Source of the DNA: Butyrivibrio sp.
GTDB taxonomy: Bacteria; Bacillota_A; Clostridia; Lachnospirales; Lachnospiraceae
Length of the DNA: 24,630 nt
Assembly (NCBI RefSeq): GCF_024699075.1
Contig: NZ_JAILQF010000056.1
Location: 1-24,630, forward strand
Reading direction: 5' to 3'
Shown: positions 8,261 to 16,806 of the stretch, in pieces
Layout of the letters: every line of letters begins with the position of its first letter
Numbering within the stretch: position 1 is the stretch's first letter
Program-made: the position numbers and the translations under genes
The notes under the pieces: model-generated
Database searches by the model: none
What the model saw: only the letters and a program-made list of their open reading frames with translations
What the model was told of the DNA's origin: nothing

Positions 8261-9407
8261 AAAGAAAAAAAGACATCCTGCAGGAGCCAAAGCTGTAAAT
8301 CGGAGCCATGCAGCTAAAGCTAAAATTGCAGGTAATAACAGCCTGGGACAAAGAAGGACTTCAGGAGCTTATATTACGGGATCGTCAAAAGGGACGGGAG
8401 CTTCTTATGGAAGCCCAAAAAGAAGCAGTGCATCTTCTGGTAGAAAAAGACCTTCTTCAGTTTCTTCAAATGGCAACAAAAAGAAAAACTTAAAGCATAA
8501 GACAAGAACAAGACAAGGAACGTATAAAAGCGCTGCGTCAAGACCAAGACTTGTGGAAAATAGCGGCATAAGGCCTTATGGGAATGATACAGTAAATAGC
8601 AGCTATTACAGACAAAATGAGAGAATAGAATACCAAAACAGGAAGCCTAAAAAACCAAAGGTTACGCCAGGTGAATTTTTAAGGCTTCACAAAAGTATAC
8701 TTATCCTATTTTTTACTATATTTTTGGTATGTATCATAGGGCTTGGTGTTCTTCAGTATATAAGAACTCATTATAAGGTAAAAACTGCAAATGTAGTTGG
8801 AAATACCTATTATACTGATGAAGAGATTCAGGATATGGTTATGGATGGAATGTTTGCACATAACTCACTGTTCCTGAGCTTTAAATATCACAACAAGTCT
8901 ATTGGAGATATACCTTTTATAGAGAAGATCACAGTAGATATAGAATCGGCTGACACGATAAATATTCATGTATACGAAAAAGCGTTGGCTGGTTGCATAA
9001 GCTATCTGGAAAACTATATGTATTTTGACAGAGAAGGAATAATTGTAGAAGGCTCGTCAGAACTGCTTGACGGAGTTCCTGTGGTTAAGGGACTTAAGTT
9101 CGACAGAGTGGTCTTGTACGAAGCTCTTCCTGTTGAAGACAGCAGCATTTTTGCTGAAATACTGGATCTTACTCAGCTTCTTGCCAAGTATGATCTTCAT
9201 GCAGATCAGATGTACTTTGATTCTGCTTATAATGTGTATCTGTATTTTGACAATATTGAAGTTGTTATAGGTTCGGAAGAAAATATTGACGAAAAAGTGA
9301 TACAATTACCTTATATACTTCCATCGCTTGAAGGCAAAAAGGGAACGCTTCACCTTGAAGAATACGATGAAAATACAGATTCAGTAAGATTCGAGGAAGC
9401 GACATAA
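8253..9407 (+). CDS. ftsQ: Cell division protein FtsQ/DivIB with long basic cytoplasmic tail
   Basis: A bitopic divisome protein of 384 residues that scaffolds FtsL and its partner. Residues 1-147 are cytoplasmic, extremely rich in Lys, Arg, Ser and Gly with almost no acidic residues in the first 100. Residues 148-169 form the single membrane helix. A POTRA domain begins near 174 (VKTANVVGNTYYTDEEI) and is followed by the FtsQ/DivIB beta domain. The cytoplasmic tail is much longer than the usual 25-60 residues. The start at ATG 8253 overlaps the ftsW stop by 8 bp, with only a weak GCGGA site, suggesting translational coupling. Identity is secure from topology, POTRA position and gene order just upstream of ftsZ. 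Confidence 0.9.
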   Translation: MNKKKKRHPAGAKAVNRSHAAKAKIAGNNSLGQRRTSGAYITGSSKGTGASYGSPKRSSASSGRKRPSSVSSNGNKKKNLKHKTRTRQGTYKSAASRPRLVENSGIRPYGNDTVNSSYYRQNERIEYQNRKPKKPKVTPGEFLRLHKSILILFFTIFLVCIIGLGVLQYIRTHYKVKTANVVGNTYYTDEEIQDMVMDGMFAHNSLFLSFKYHNKSIGDIPFIEKITVDIESADTINIHVYEKALAGCISYLENYMYFDREGIIVEGSSELLDGVPVVKGLKFDRVVLYEALPVEDSSIFAEILDLTQLLAKYDLHADQMYFDSAYNVYLYFDNIEVVIGSEENIDEKVIQLPYILPSLEGKKGTLHLEEYDENTDSVRFEEAT

Positions 9408-9536
9408 GTTTATATAAACGATGAGCTAAGGCGAATTGAAGTATAAGGCCAATAATAACCTGTATGGGAGCATCAGGCTATGGGAAGGCCGTAATGTTAA
9501 ATATGTACTTAATTACTCATAATATTAAAAAGATAG

Positions 9537-9565
9537 TTGCTAAATCCCTCAAAAAATCGTATGAT
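9537..9565 (+). promoter_or_regulatory. Promoter of ftsZ
   Basis: TTGCTA (9537-9542) and TATGAT (9560-9565) are spaced by 17 bp. Transcription would start near 9572, giving a leader of about 40 nt with the AAGGAGGAG ribosome site at 9598-9606. The rest of the 204-bp ftsQ-ftsZ gap holds a TATGGGA direct repeat (9463-9469, 9479-9485) but no ORF or terminator that I can see. Confidence 0.65.
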
Positions 9566-9611
9566 ATATAAATGGTAGGGTTTTAAAACTGGACGTGAAG
9601 GAGGAGTTGTT

Positions 9612-10910
9612 TTGCTGGAAATCAAGTCGAATGAGGCTGAAGCTGCGTGCAAAATCATCGTAGTTGGAGTTGGTGGTGCAGGCAACAATGCTGTTAATAG
9701 AATGGTTGACGAGAACGTGACCGGTGTCGAGTTTATCGGCATGAATACAGATAAGCAGGCTCTTCAATTATGTAAGGCACCGAAACTTCTGCAGATCGGA
9801 GAGAAGCTCACAAAGGGATTGGGAGCTGGTGCTAAACCTGAAGTTGGAGAGAAAGCTGCAGAAGAAAGCGTGGAAGAGATCAACAGCTCACTTAAAGGTG
9901 CTGATATGGTCTTTGTTACATGCGGTATGGGTGGTGGAACCGGTACAGGTGCAGCACCTATAGTTGCTAAGGCAGCTAAAGATATGGGAATTCTCACTGT
10001 TGGTATTGTTACAAAGCCTTTTAGCTTTGAAGCACGTACCAGAATGCAGAATGCTCTTATGGGAATTGAAAATCTCAAGAATAACGTAGATACTCTTATC
10101 GTTATCCCTAATGATAAATTATTACAGATCGTAGACCGTCGTACATCTATGCCCGATGCTCTTAAGAAGGCTGATGAAGTCCTTCAGCAGGCTGTTCAGG
10201 GTATTACTGATCTTATCAATGTACCTGGTCTTATTAACCTTGACTTTGCTGACGTACAGACAGCAATGAAGGGTAAGGGAATCGCACACATCGGTATTGG
10301 TACAGGAACTGGTGATCACAAGGCTGCAGATGCTGTTAAGCTTGCTGTTGAGAGTCCTCTTCTTGATACTACTATTTCCGGTGCTTCTGATGTTATCATC
10401 AATGTTTCAGGTGATATCGGACTTGCTGATGCATCTGATGCTGCAAGTTATGTACAGGAACTTGCCGGTGAGAGAGCTAACATCATATTCGGTGCTGTAT
10501 ATGATCAGTCTCAGTCTGATACATGTAATATTACAGTTATCGCTACAGGAATCGAAGATCGTGCTCAGGCTATGAATATGGCTAAGGCTTCATCTGCTCC
10601 TGCAAGACAGGCTGCACCACAGGCAGCTCCGCAGGCTACTCCGGCTGCAAACACAGGTGCAAGACCACAGGCAGCACAGCCATTTGTAAGACCTGTTACA
10701 ACTAATTCAATTCCGCAGCCAAGACCTTTTGTAAATCCTCAGACAATGACACAGCCAGTGCAGCCAACACAGCAGCCTGCACAGGCAGAGCCTACAGTTG
10801 ATGCTGAACCACAGACATCTTCAAGGACTTTCTTCCGCAGCGATAGCAGCGTAAGATCTACTGTAGAGCCTAAATCGCTTAAGATTCCTGAGTTTTTACA
10901 GAAGAAGTAA
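9612..10910 (+). CDS. ftsZ: Cell division protein FtsZ
   Basis: FtsZ is the tubulin-like GTPase that forms the Z ring. The 432-residue protein has the N-terminal [13 protein letters not shown] nucleotide motif (19-31), the tubulin signature GGGTGTG at 107-113, the T7 catalytic loop NLDFADV at 209-215, a Pro/Gln/Ala-rich disordered linker from about 330 to 420, and the C-terminal anchoring peptide [11 protein letters not shown]. The start codon is TTG 9612: GGAGG at 9600-9604 is 7 nt upstream, MLEIKSN matches the Bacillus N-terminus, and the first in-frame ATG lies inside the nucleotide motif. It has its own promoter and a strong terminator, so it can be expressed independently. The usual membrane tether gene ftsA is not beside it. 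Confidence 0.99.
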   Translation: MLEIKSNEAEAACKIIVVGVGGAGNNAVNRMVDENVTGVEFIGMNTDKQALQLCKAPKLLQIGEKLTKGLGAGAKPEVGEKAAEESVEEINSSLKGADMVFVTCGMGGGTGTGAAPIVAKAAKDMGILTVGIVTKPFSFEARTRMQNALMGIENLKNNVDTLIVIPNDKLLQIVDRRTSMPDALKKADEVLQQAVQGITDLINVPGLINLDFADVQTAMKGKGIAHIGIGTGTGDHKAADAVKLAVESPLLDTTISGASDVIINVSGDIGLADASDAASYVQELAGERANIIFGAVYDQSQSDTCNITVIATGIEDRAQAMNMAKASSAPARQAAPQAAPQATPAANTGARPQAAQPFVRPVTTNSIPQPRPFVNPQTMTQPVQPTQQPAQAEPTVDAEPQTSSRTFFRSDSSVRSTVEPKSLKIPEFLQKK

Positions 10911-10936
10911 ATATCTGCGAATCAGAAAACAATTTT

Positions 10937-10971
10937 AAACGCTTCAGGTGCCTGCATCTGAAGCGTTTTTT
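10937..10971 (+). terminator. Intrinsic terminator after ftsZ
   Basis: A perfect 11-bp stem, AAACGCTTCAG (10937-10947) with CTGAAGCGTTT (10958-10968), closes a 10-nt loop and ends in a six-T tract (10966-10971). It ends the dcw cluster. Confidence 0.9.
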
Positions 10972-11003
10972 AGAAATCAGCAAAATAGAGGGAGGAAACC
11001 GCT

Positions 11004-11483
11004 ATGAAATGTCCGTTTTGCGGTAAAGACGAAACAAGAGTAATTGATTCTCGTCCGGCAGATGATAATACATCCATAAGACGAAGACGTATCTGTGACT
11101 CATGCGGTAAGCGTTTTACGACCTATGAAAAGGTTGAAACGATTCCTATAATTATAATTAAAAAAGATAATAACAGAGAACCTTATGACAGATCTAAGAT
11201 AGAAGCAGGTATTCTAAGAGCCTGTCATAAACGTCCTGTTAGTGCAGAACAGATCACTAAGCTGGTTGACAGCGTTGAAGCTGAGATCTTCAATATGGAA
11301 AAGCGTGAGATTCCAAGCCGTGAGATAGGTGAGCTTGTAATGAATAAGATGAAGGACCTTGAGCCTGTAGCATATGTCAGATTTGCGTCCGTCTACAGAG
11401 AATTCAAAGATATCAACACATTCATGGATGAACTTAAGGATGTAATGAATAAAGAGGTTGATGGTTCTTCTAAAGATTCTTAA
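11004..11483 (+). CDS. nrdR: Transcriptional repressor NrdR
   Basis: NrdR represses ribonucleotide reductase genes in response to ATP/dATP. The 159-residue protein begins with a zinc ribbon, C3-x2-C6 and C31-x2-C34, with the very basic RRRRICDSCGKRFTTYE linking to an ATP-cone domain (about 49-139). GGAGG at 10991-10995 lies 8 nt before ATG 11004. It sits 33 bp downstream of the ftsZ terminator. Conserved length and motifs make the assignment secure. No NrdR box or nrd gene is visible in the window, so its targets lie elsewhere. Confidence 0.97.
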   Translation: MKCPFCGKDETRVIDSRPADDNTSIRRRRICDSCGKRFTTYEKVETIPIIIIKKDNNREPYDRSKIEAGILRACHKRPVSAEQITKLVDSVEAEIFNMEKREIPSREIGELVMNKMKDLEPVAYVRFASVYREFKDINTFMDELKDVMNKEVDGSSKDS

Positions 11484-11541
11484 AACTTAATTATCTTATG
11501 GTTTAACCAGGAATATATATCTATTTAAAAGGAGTGGTATT

Positions 11542-13149
11542 ATGAAAAAGAATATTTGGTCAGGAATGGCTGTAAGAAGAGGACTTGCAGCTGTATGCGC
11601 CCTGGCAATGTCAGCTACTATGATGGCTGGATGCGGCAAGAAAGATGAAGCATCAGGTACTGATGCAGCTCAAAGCGGATCTGAGCAGGCACAGAGTGCT
11701 TCTGAGCAGGCACAGAGTGCTTCTGAGCAGGAACAGAGTGCTTCTGAAGAAGTATTTACAGTGGGTATCCCCCAGGATCTTGATAGTCTTGACCCACATA
11801 TCGCACAGTCTGCAGGAACAAGAGAAGTTCTTTTCAATATTTTTGAAGGCCTTGTTAAGCCTGATGAAAATGGTAATCTTAATCCTGCAATTGCTTCTGA
11901 ATATGAAATTTCAGATGATGCTACAGAATATACTTTTACTATACGTGATAACGTACTTTTTCATAATGGAAATACTGTTACCGCAGATGATGTAGTTGCT
12001 TCGCTTCAGCGTTATAAGGATACAGGTGCTTCTATATTCGAAGATGTTGCATCTATCGAAAAGGTTGATGATACACATGTTAAGGTGACACTTAGCACCG
12101 GTAATACAGAGTTTCTTAGCTATTGTACAGTTGCGATCATGCCTAAGGATATAGAAGATGCTGAAACTAATCCTATTGGAACAGGTCCTTACAAGTTCGT
12201 ATCACGTACAGCTATGGAGAACCTTGTAGTTGAGAAGTTTGATGATTACTGGGATACAGATAATGCAGCACACATAAAGAATGTTGAATTCAAGGTAGAA
12301 GCTAATCCTGATAATATCGTAGCAGATCTTGAAGGCGGTTCAATCGATATGTATGCACGTGTTACAAGCAGCCAGGCAGGTCAGCTTTCAGACTCTTTTG
12401 ACATATATGAAGGAGAGATGAATCTGGTTCAGGCACTTTATGTTAATAATGCTGTAGCACCTTTTGACAATGAGCTTGTACGTCAGGCTCTTTGCTATGC
12501 TATAGACCCTCAGGAGATCATGGATTTCGTATCTGACGGTGCCGGAGTAGAGATTGGATCAGCTATGTTCCCTTCATTCGGTAAATATTTTGACGAGTCA
12601 CTTAATGACACTTATAATCAGGATGTAGATAAGGCTAAAGAGTTACTTGCACAGGCTGGTTATCCTGATGGATTTACATTCACAGTAAAAGTTCCTTCAA
12701 ACTATACACCTCACATTGATACTGCAGAGGTAATTGCTGAGGAGCTTGAAGCAATCGGAGTTACAGTTAAGATCCAGAAAATCGAGTGGAATACATGGCT
12801 TGAAGATGTATATGGTAATAAAGATTATGAAGCTACTGTAGTAGGCTTTGATGCATCAACACTTAATGCTTCTGCTCTTTTATATCGTTATACTTCTGAT
12901 GCACACAACAATATGTTCAATTACTCCAATGCTGATTATGATAAGGCTTTTGCTGCAGCACAGGCTACAGTTGATGATGCTGAGCAGGTAGAGTATTATA
13001 AGGAATGTGAAAGAATTCTGTCAGAAACAGCGGCAGCTATATATATCCAGGATCTTCCTGAGTTCGTAGCTCTTAATAGTAAGTATACAGGTTATACTTT
13101 CTATCCGCTTTATGTACAGGATATTGCAAAGATAAAGCTTGCGGAGTGA
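11542..13149 (+). CDS. oppA: Oligopeptide ABC transporter substrate-binding lipoprotein (OppA-type)
   Basis: An extracellular solute-binding protein of family 5 (SBP_bac_5), 535 residues, that captures peptides and delivers them to the OppBC channel. A lipoprotein signal peptide ends at MMAGC, with C31 as the lipidated cysteine. Residues 32-70 are a Ser/Gln/Glu-rich linker made of three near-identical heptapeptides (SEQAQSA type). The binding domain follows, with FTVGIPQDLDSLDPH and LNPAIASEYEISDD typical of the N-terminal lobe. ATG 11542 has AGGAG about 8 nt upstream. It is followed by a strong hairpin and then oppB, the usual arrangement. Peptide rather than nickel or sugar specificity is inferred from family and neighbours. 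Confidence 0.92.
   Translation: MKKNIWSGMAVRRGLAAVCALAMSATMMAGCGKKDEASGTDAAQSGSEQAQSASEQAQSASEQEQSASEEVFTVGIPQDLDSLDPHIAQSAGTREVLFNIFEGLVKPDENGNLNPAIASEYEISDDATEYTFTIRDNVLFHNGNTVTADDVVASLQRYKDTGASIFEDVASIEKVDDTHVKVTLSTGNTEFLSYCTVAIMPKDIEDAETNPIGTGPYKFVSRTAMENLVVEKFDDYWDTDNAAHIKNVEFKVEANPDNIVADLEGGSIDMYARVTSSQAGQLSDSFDIYEGEMNLVQALYVNNAVAPFDNELVRQALCYAIDPQEIMDFVSDGAGVEIGSAMFPSFGKYFDESLNDTYNQDVDKAKELLAQAGYPDGFTFTVKVPSNYTPHIDTAEVIAEELEAIGVTVKIQKIEWNTWLEDVYGNKDYEATVVGFDASTLNASALLYRYTSDAHNNMFNYSNADYDKAFAAAQATVDDAEQVEYYKECERILSETAAAIYIQDLPEFVALNSKYTGYTFYPLYVQDIAKIKLAE
11680..11742 (+). repeat. Three tandem 21-bp units in the oppA linker
   Basis: Copies at 11680-11700 and 11701-11721 are identical, and 11722-11742 differs by one base (gcac to gaac). 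Each encodes seven residues, SEQAQSA or SEQEQSA. The repeat is in frame, so copy-number change only alters the length of the tether between the lipid anchor and the binding domain. Confidence 0.95.
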
Positions 13150-13171
13150 TCTGAAAAATCTGACATGTGAA

Positions 13172-13206
13172 AGGGTCTGACTTTTTGGAAGTCAGACCCT
13201 ATTTTT
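13172..13206 (+). terminator. Strong hairpin between oppA and oppB
   Basis: A perfect 12-bp stem, AGGGTCTGACTT (13172-13183) with AAGTCAGACCCT (13189-13200), closes a 5-nt loop and is followed by ATTTTT. It can act as a partial terminator and as a 3' stabilizer of oppA mRNA. Confidence 0.8.
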
Positions 13207-13283
13207 AAGGAGATAAATCTTACAATAATACGATTTTTGATTTATCCTATTATAGATTTAAAATTGTCCTGGAGGACGAAGAA

Positions 13284-14228
13284 GTGAAGTATATCTTAAA
13301 GAAAGCCGGAATGATGCTGTTAACATTATTTGTAGTATCAGTTCTGGTGTTCCTTGCTTTTAACTTAATACCCGGAGACCCTGCTACAAGGATCCTTGGA
13401 ATAGAGGCTACAGAGAATCAGCTTGCAATTCTAAGAGAAGAAATGGGTCTTAATGATCCTCTATATGTGCGCTATTTCAGATGGGTATGGGCTTTTATTC
13501 ATGGTGATCTTGGACAGTCCTATTCTTATGGCAGCGTATCAGAACTTATACTTGATAAGATACCGATCACTATATGGCTTGCTATTATGGCATTCATCCT
13601 TATGATAGTCATATCTATTCCGCTTGGAATATTTACAGCAAGGCATGAGGGCGGAACCATAGATAAGGTGGTTGTAGTACTTGATCAGATCATTATGGCT
13701 ATACCTCCTTTCTTTTCCGGTATTATCCTTACTCTTGTGTTCGGACTCACACTTCATCTGTTCGTACCGGGCGGCTTTGTATCTTATAAAAAAGACTTCT
13801 GGGGTTTTATCGAATATCTGATATTTCCTGCAATAGCCATAGCTCTTCCCAAAATTACAATGAGCGTCAAGCTCCTTAGAGGAAGTGTTATAGATGAAAT
13901 TTCCAAAGATTATACAAGAACAGCATATAGTAGAGGCAATACAACAAGAGGTGTTCTATACAGACATGTACTTAAAAATGCAATGATACCTGTCATCACC
14001 TTTATGGGAATGGCACTTGCTGACATGGTCAGCGGTTCGATCGTAATTGAGCAGGTTTTTAATATCCCTGGGCTTGGACGTATGCTTCTTACTTCGATCA
14101 ATAACAGAGATTATCCTGTTGTTGAAGCAATTATAATGGGAATTGCGATTTTGGTAATGGTTGTGAATTTTATTGTAGATATTATATACAGACTGGTGGA
14201 TCCTAGAATTGAAACTATTAAAGATTAA
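13284..14228 (+). CDS. oppB: Oligopeptide ABC transporter permease OppB
   Basis: One half of the inner-membrane channel, 314 residues with about six transmembrane helices. The opening MKYILKKAGMMLLTLFVVSV and the LIPGDPA motif are typical of the OppB/DppB branch. The EAA loop that contacts the ATPases is visible near residue 215 as DYTRTAYSRGNTTRGVLYRH. The start codon is GTG 13284, with GGAGG at 13271-13275 eight nt upstream. It follows the oppA hairpin and overlaps oppC by 20 bp. No convincing promoter is seen in the gap, so it probably depends on read-through from oppA. Confidence 0.94.
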   Translation: MKYILKKAGMMLLTLFVVSVLVFLAFNLIPGDPATRILGIEATENQLAILREEMGLNDPLYVRYFRWVWAFIHGDLGQSYSYGSVSELILDKIPITIWLAIMAFILMIVISIPLGIFTARHEGGTIDKVVVVLDQIIMAIPPFFSGIILTLVFGLTLHLFVPGGFVSYKKDFWGFIEYLIFPAIAIALPKITMSVKLLRGSVIDEISKDYTRTAYSRGNTTRGVLYRHVLKNAMIPVITFMGMALADMVSGSIVIEQVFNIPGLGRMLLTSINNRDYPVVEAIIMGIAILVMVVNFIVDIIYRLVDPRIETIKD

Positions 14229-15033
14229 ATTAGGCAGTGATAAAAAAATTAATTCATTCCTTTTATGGGGGATTATCCTTACAGGTATAATGCTCCTTAT
14301 AGTTGTTGTCGGAATGTTCTGGACTCCATATGATCCTACTAAGATGAGTGCCTCAGAAAAGCTTCAAGGCATATCATTAAGGCATATTCTTGGAACGGAC
14401 AATAAAGGAAGAGACATCTTCAGCCGTGTAATGTACGGAAGCAGGATCACTCTTTTTATTGCATGTGGGACTATGATCATAGGTGCAGGAGTAGGAACTA
14501 TACTTGGTGCTATAACAGGATACTTTGGCGGATTTGTTGACGAAGTATTCATGCGTGTTGTAGATGCCATGCTTGCATTTCCTTCGATACTTCTAGCCCT
14601 TGTTATAGTCAGTCTTTTTGATTCAGGTAACCTGGTAGTTATGGTGGCCCTTGGTATTGCTTTCATTCCAAGTTTTGCCAGAATAGTAAGATCTGAAGTT
14701 CTGCGTTGCAAGAGCATGGACTATGTAGAAAATGCAAGGATTCAGGGAGCTTCTGATCTTAGGATCATATTCAGGCATATCATGCCTAATATAAGAGGCG
14801 TATTATGGTCATCCATCCTTATAGGATTTAATAATGCGGTTCTTGCTGAAGCTGGCCTTTCCTATCTTGGAATAGGCTCCCAGCCTCCCTATGATAGTCT
14901 TGGCAATATGCTTTCAAGCGCTCAGCAGTTTATGATCAAAAATCCTTTATGTGTTCTTGGACCGGGATTTGCAATAGTCTGGATGGTTCTTGGATTCTCA
15001 TTTTTGGGAGAAGGACTTAGAAAGAAAGCATAA
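14209..15033 (+). CDS. oppC: Oligopeptide ABC transporter permease OppC
   Basis: The second channel subunit, 274 residues with about six transmembrane helices. The cytoplasmic start leads into a helix at about 17-35, then PYDPT and LGTDNKGRDIFSRVMYGSR, which is characteristic of OppC/DppC. The EAA loop is DYVENARIQGASDLRIIFRH. The likely start is TTG 14209, which lies inside the end of oppB and has a GGTGG site at 14195-14199. No in-frame ATG occurs before the first membrane helix. The 20-bp overlap with oppB suggests translational coupling. The C-terminal GEGLRKK is family-typical. Confidence 0.93.
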   Translation: MKLLKIKLGSDKKINSFLLWGIILTGIMLLIVVVGMFWTPYDPTKMSASEKLQGISLRHILGTDNKGRDIFSRVMYGSRITLFIACGTMIIGAGVGTILGAITGYFGGFVDEVFMRVVDAMLAFPSILLALVIVSLFDSGNLVVMVALGIAFIPSFARIVRSEVLRCKSMDYVENARIQGASDLRIIFRHIMPNIRGVLWSSILIGFNNAVLAEAGLSYLGIGSQPPYDSLGNMLSSAQQFMIKNPLCVLGPGFAIVWMVLGFSFLGEGLRKKA

Positions 15034-15049
15034 AAAATTGTAGAAAGAA

Positions 15050-15074
15050 GGCCTTGCATACATAAGACAGGGCC
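15050..15074 (+). other. Hairpin upstream of oppD
   Basis: GGCCTTG (15050-15056) pairs with CAGGGCC (15068-15074) through seven base pairs including one G-U, around an 11-nt loop. The 3' arm abuts the CGGAG ribosome site of oppD, so it could tune oppD translation. No T tract follows. Confidence 0.35.
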
Positions 15075-15084
15075 GGAGATTATT

Positions 15085-15921
15085 ATGAGTAGTAGTGATA
15101 ATTTCGAAGTGATTTTGTCTGTAAATGATCTTCATATAGAATTTCATGACCATAAACAGCCCCAGACAGCAGTAGAAGATTTTGATCTTGAGCTGTCCAA
15201 GGGTGAAATAGTCGGAATAGTTGGTGAATCCGGCTCAGGTAAGAGTCTTAGTGCACTTGCTATAGCCGGCCTTCTTAGCAGACATGATATGTACAAGAGC
15301 GGACGTATTATGTTCGAAGGAGAAGATCTTCTTACCTGTAATCGTCATAAGTTAAGAACATTTCAGGGAGATGAGATATCAATGATATTTCAGGAGCCTA
15401 TGACATCTCTTAATCCTGTCAAAAAGATAGGATGGCAGACTGAGGAGAGTCTCAGGATCCATCATCCTGAAATTGACAAAAAAGAAAGACGATTAAGAGC
15501 TATAAATATGCTGGCCAAGGTAGGACTTCATGAACCTGAAAGGGTATATGAGATGTATCCTCATGAACTTTCAGGAGGAATGAGACAGCGTGTCATGATA
15601 GCTGCAGCCATGATAGGTCATCCCAAGATACTTATAGCCGATGAACCTACAACAGCACTTGATGTTACAGTTCAGGCACAGATAGTAGAACTTTTAAAGA
15701 CTATTAACAAAGAAGAAGGAACATCTATCATATTCATATCACATGATCTTAGTCTTGTAAGGCAGATATGTTCAAGGGTTCTTGTAATGCAAAAGGGTGT
15801 AGTTGTTGAAAGTGGAAATGTAAATGAAATATTTACAAGACCTAAAAATATGTATACAAGAAAACTTATAGCATCAATACCAAGTGTTGATCTTGAATCT
15901 GGCAAAAAGAGTAAGAAGTAG
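15085..15921 (+). CDS. oppD: Oligopeptide ABC transporter ATPase OppD
   Basis: One of two ATPases of the importer, 278 residues. Walker A is GESGSGKS (47-54), the Q loop has Q103, the ABC signature is LSGGMRQR (162-169), Walker B is ILIADEP (182-188) and the switch histidine is H220. ATG 15085 follows a CGGAG-type site. Typical OppD proteins are 320-350 residues, with a C-terminal oligopeptide-transporter region that often binds an iron-sulfur cluster; here that region is short and lacks a cysteine cluster. The protein ends in a basic SGKKSKK. It is probably a functional compact form because all nucleotide motifs are intact. Confidence 0.93.
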   Translation: MSSSDNFEVILSVNDLHIEFHDHKQPQTAVEDFDLELSKGEIVGIVGESGSGKSLSALAIAGLLSRHDMYKSGRIMFEGEDLLTCNRHKLRTFQGDEISMIFQEPMTSLNPVKKIGWQTEESLRIHHPEIDKKERRLRAINMLAKVGLHEPERVYEMYPHELSGGMRQRVMIAAAMIGHPKILIADEPTTALDVTVQAQIVELLKTINKEEGTSIIFISHDLSLVRQICSRVLVMQKGVVVESGNVNEIFTRPKNMYTRKLIASIPSVDLESGKKSKK

Positions 15922-16018
15922 ATAAGTAATCTGTCAATGGTGATTTTTACAGCTTGAAGAATTTGTTACAGATAATTCACGATGTAATTATAATAATCTA
16001 TTAAAAAGAGCGTTTTAT

Positions 16019-16777
16019 ATGAATGAATGGAATGAAAAGGCAATTGAGATCAATGATTTAAGTGTATACTATGATAAGCGCAGAAAGAGTATCTTCGAAA
16101 AAAAAGGAAAAATAAAAGCGCTTAAAAATGTGTCACTTACTGTATATAAAGGTGAAGTTCTTGGGCTTGTAGGTGAGAGTGGAAGCGGTAAATCTACGCT
16201 TGCCAGAGCTATTATGGGAATAAATAAGGATTATACCGGTTCTATTGTCAAAACAGATGAATATCCCCAGATGATATTTCAGGATCCGTACGGAAGTCTT
16301 AATCCTGCAAGAACCATTCACTGGATCTTAAAAGAGTCTCTTAAAGTAGACAGGAAGCGTAAGTGGACTGATGAAGAGATGGAAGAGAGAATAAAGAATG
16401 TCTGTGAGCAGGTTGAACTTCCCGTGGACTATATAAACAGATATCCGTCCCAGCTTTCAGGCGGGCAGAGACAGAGAGTCAGTATTGCTCTAAGTCTTAT
16501 GCAAAATCCCAAGATACTAATAGCTGATGAACCTGTATCAGCACTTGATGTTACTATTCAGGCACAGATACTTGAACTTCTTGACGGACTTCATAAAAAG
16601 CTGGATCTTTCGATATTGTTCATCTCGCATGATCTTAGGGTAGTGTATAATCTGTGTGATCATGTTGCTATTATGAAAGACGGGGAGATTGTTGAGTACG
16701 GAGTAACTGATGAGATATACAGAAATCCTTCATCAGATTATACCAAGACGCTTCTTAGATCCGCTGGAATTGTCTGA
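16019..16777 (+). CDS. oppF: Oligopeptide ABC transporter ATPase OppF
   Basis: The partner ATPase of OppD, 252 residues. Walker A is GESGSGKS (52-59), the Q loop is MIFQDPYGSLNP, the signature is LSGGQRQR (146-153) and Walker B is ILIADEP (166-172). The N-terminal YYDKRRKSIFEKKGKIKALKN is typical of OppF. Like OppD it is shorter than the family norm (about 300-330), having lost most of the C-terminal oligopeptide region. ATG 16019 has only a weak AAAGAG site. A TATAAT box occurs at 15989-15994 in the 97-bp oppD-oppF gap, with a poor -35 (TTGTTA 15963-15968, 20-bp spacing), so a separate promoter is possible but unproven. Confidence 0.93.
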   Translation: MNEWNEKAIEINDLSVYYDKRRKSIFEKKGKIKALKNVSLTVYKGEVLGLVGESGSGKSTLARAIMGINKDYTGSIVKTDEYPQMIFQDPYGSLNPARTIHWILKESLKVDRKRKWTDEEMEERIKNVCEQVELPVDYINRYPSQLSGGQRQRVSIALSLMQNPKILIADEPVSALDVTIQAQILELLDGLHKKLDLSILFISHDLRVVYNLCDHVAIMKDGEIVEYGVTDEIYRNPSSDYTKTLLRSAGIV

Positions 16778-16806
16778 ATCTAATAATTATTTAACCTGGA
16801 GGTTTT

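Noticed and set aside
8308..8493. Second + strand frame of 61 codons, Leu/Glu/Lys-rich, inside ftsQ
   Set aside because: It is a shadow of the low-complexity Lys/Ser/Gly coding region, with no ribosome site or independent support.
13237..13264. Possible oppB promoter TTGATT-16-TAAAAT
   Set aside because: The transcript would begin at the ribosome site of oppB, leaving essentially no leader; not convincing.
15927..15971. Short ATCTGT/ACAGAT inverted repeat in the oppD-oppF gap
   Set aside because: Only six pairs, a long loop and no T tract; likely chance.
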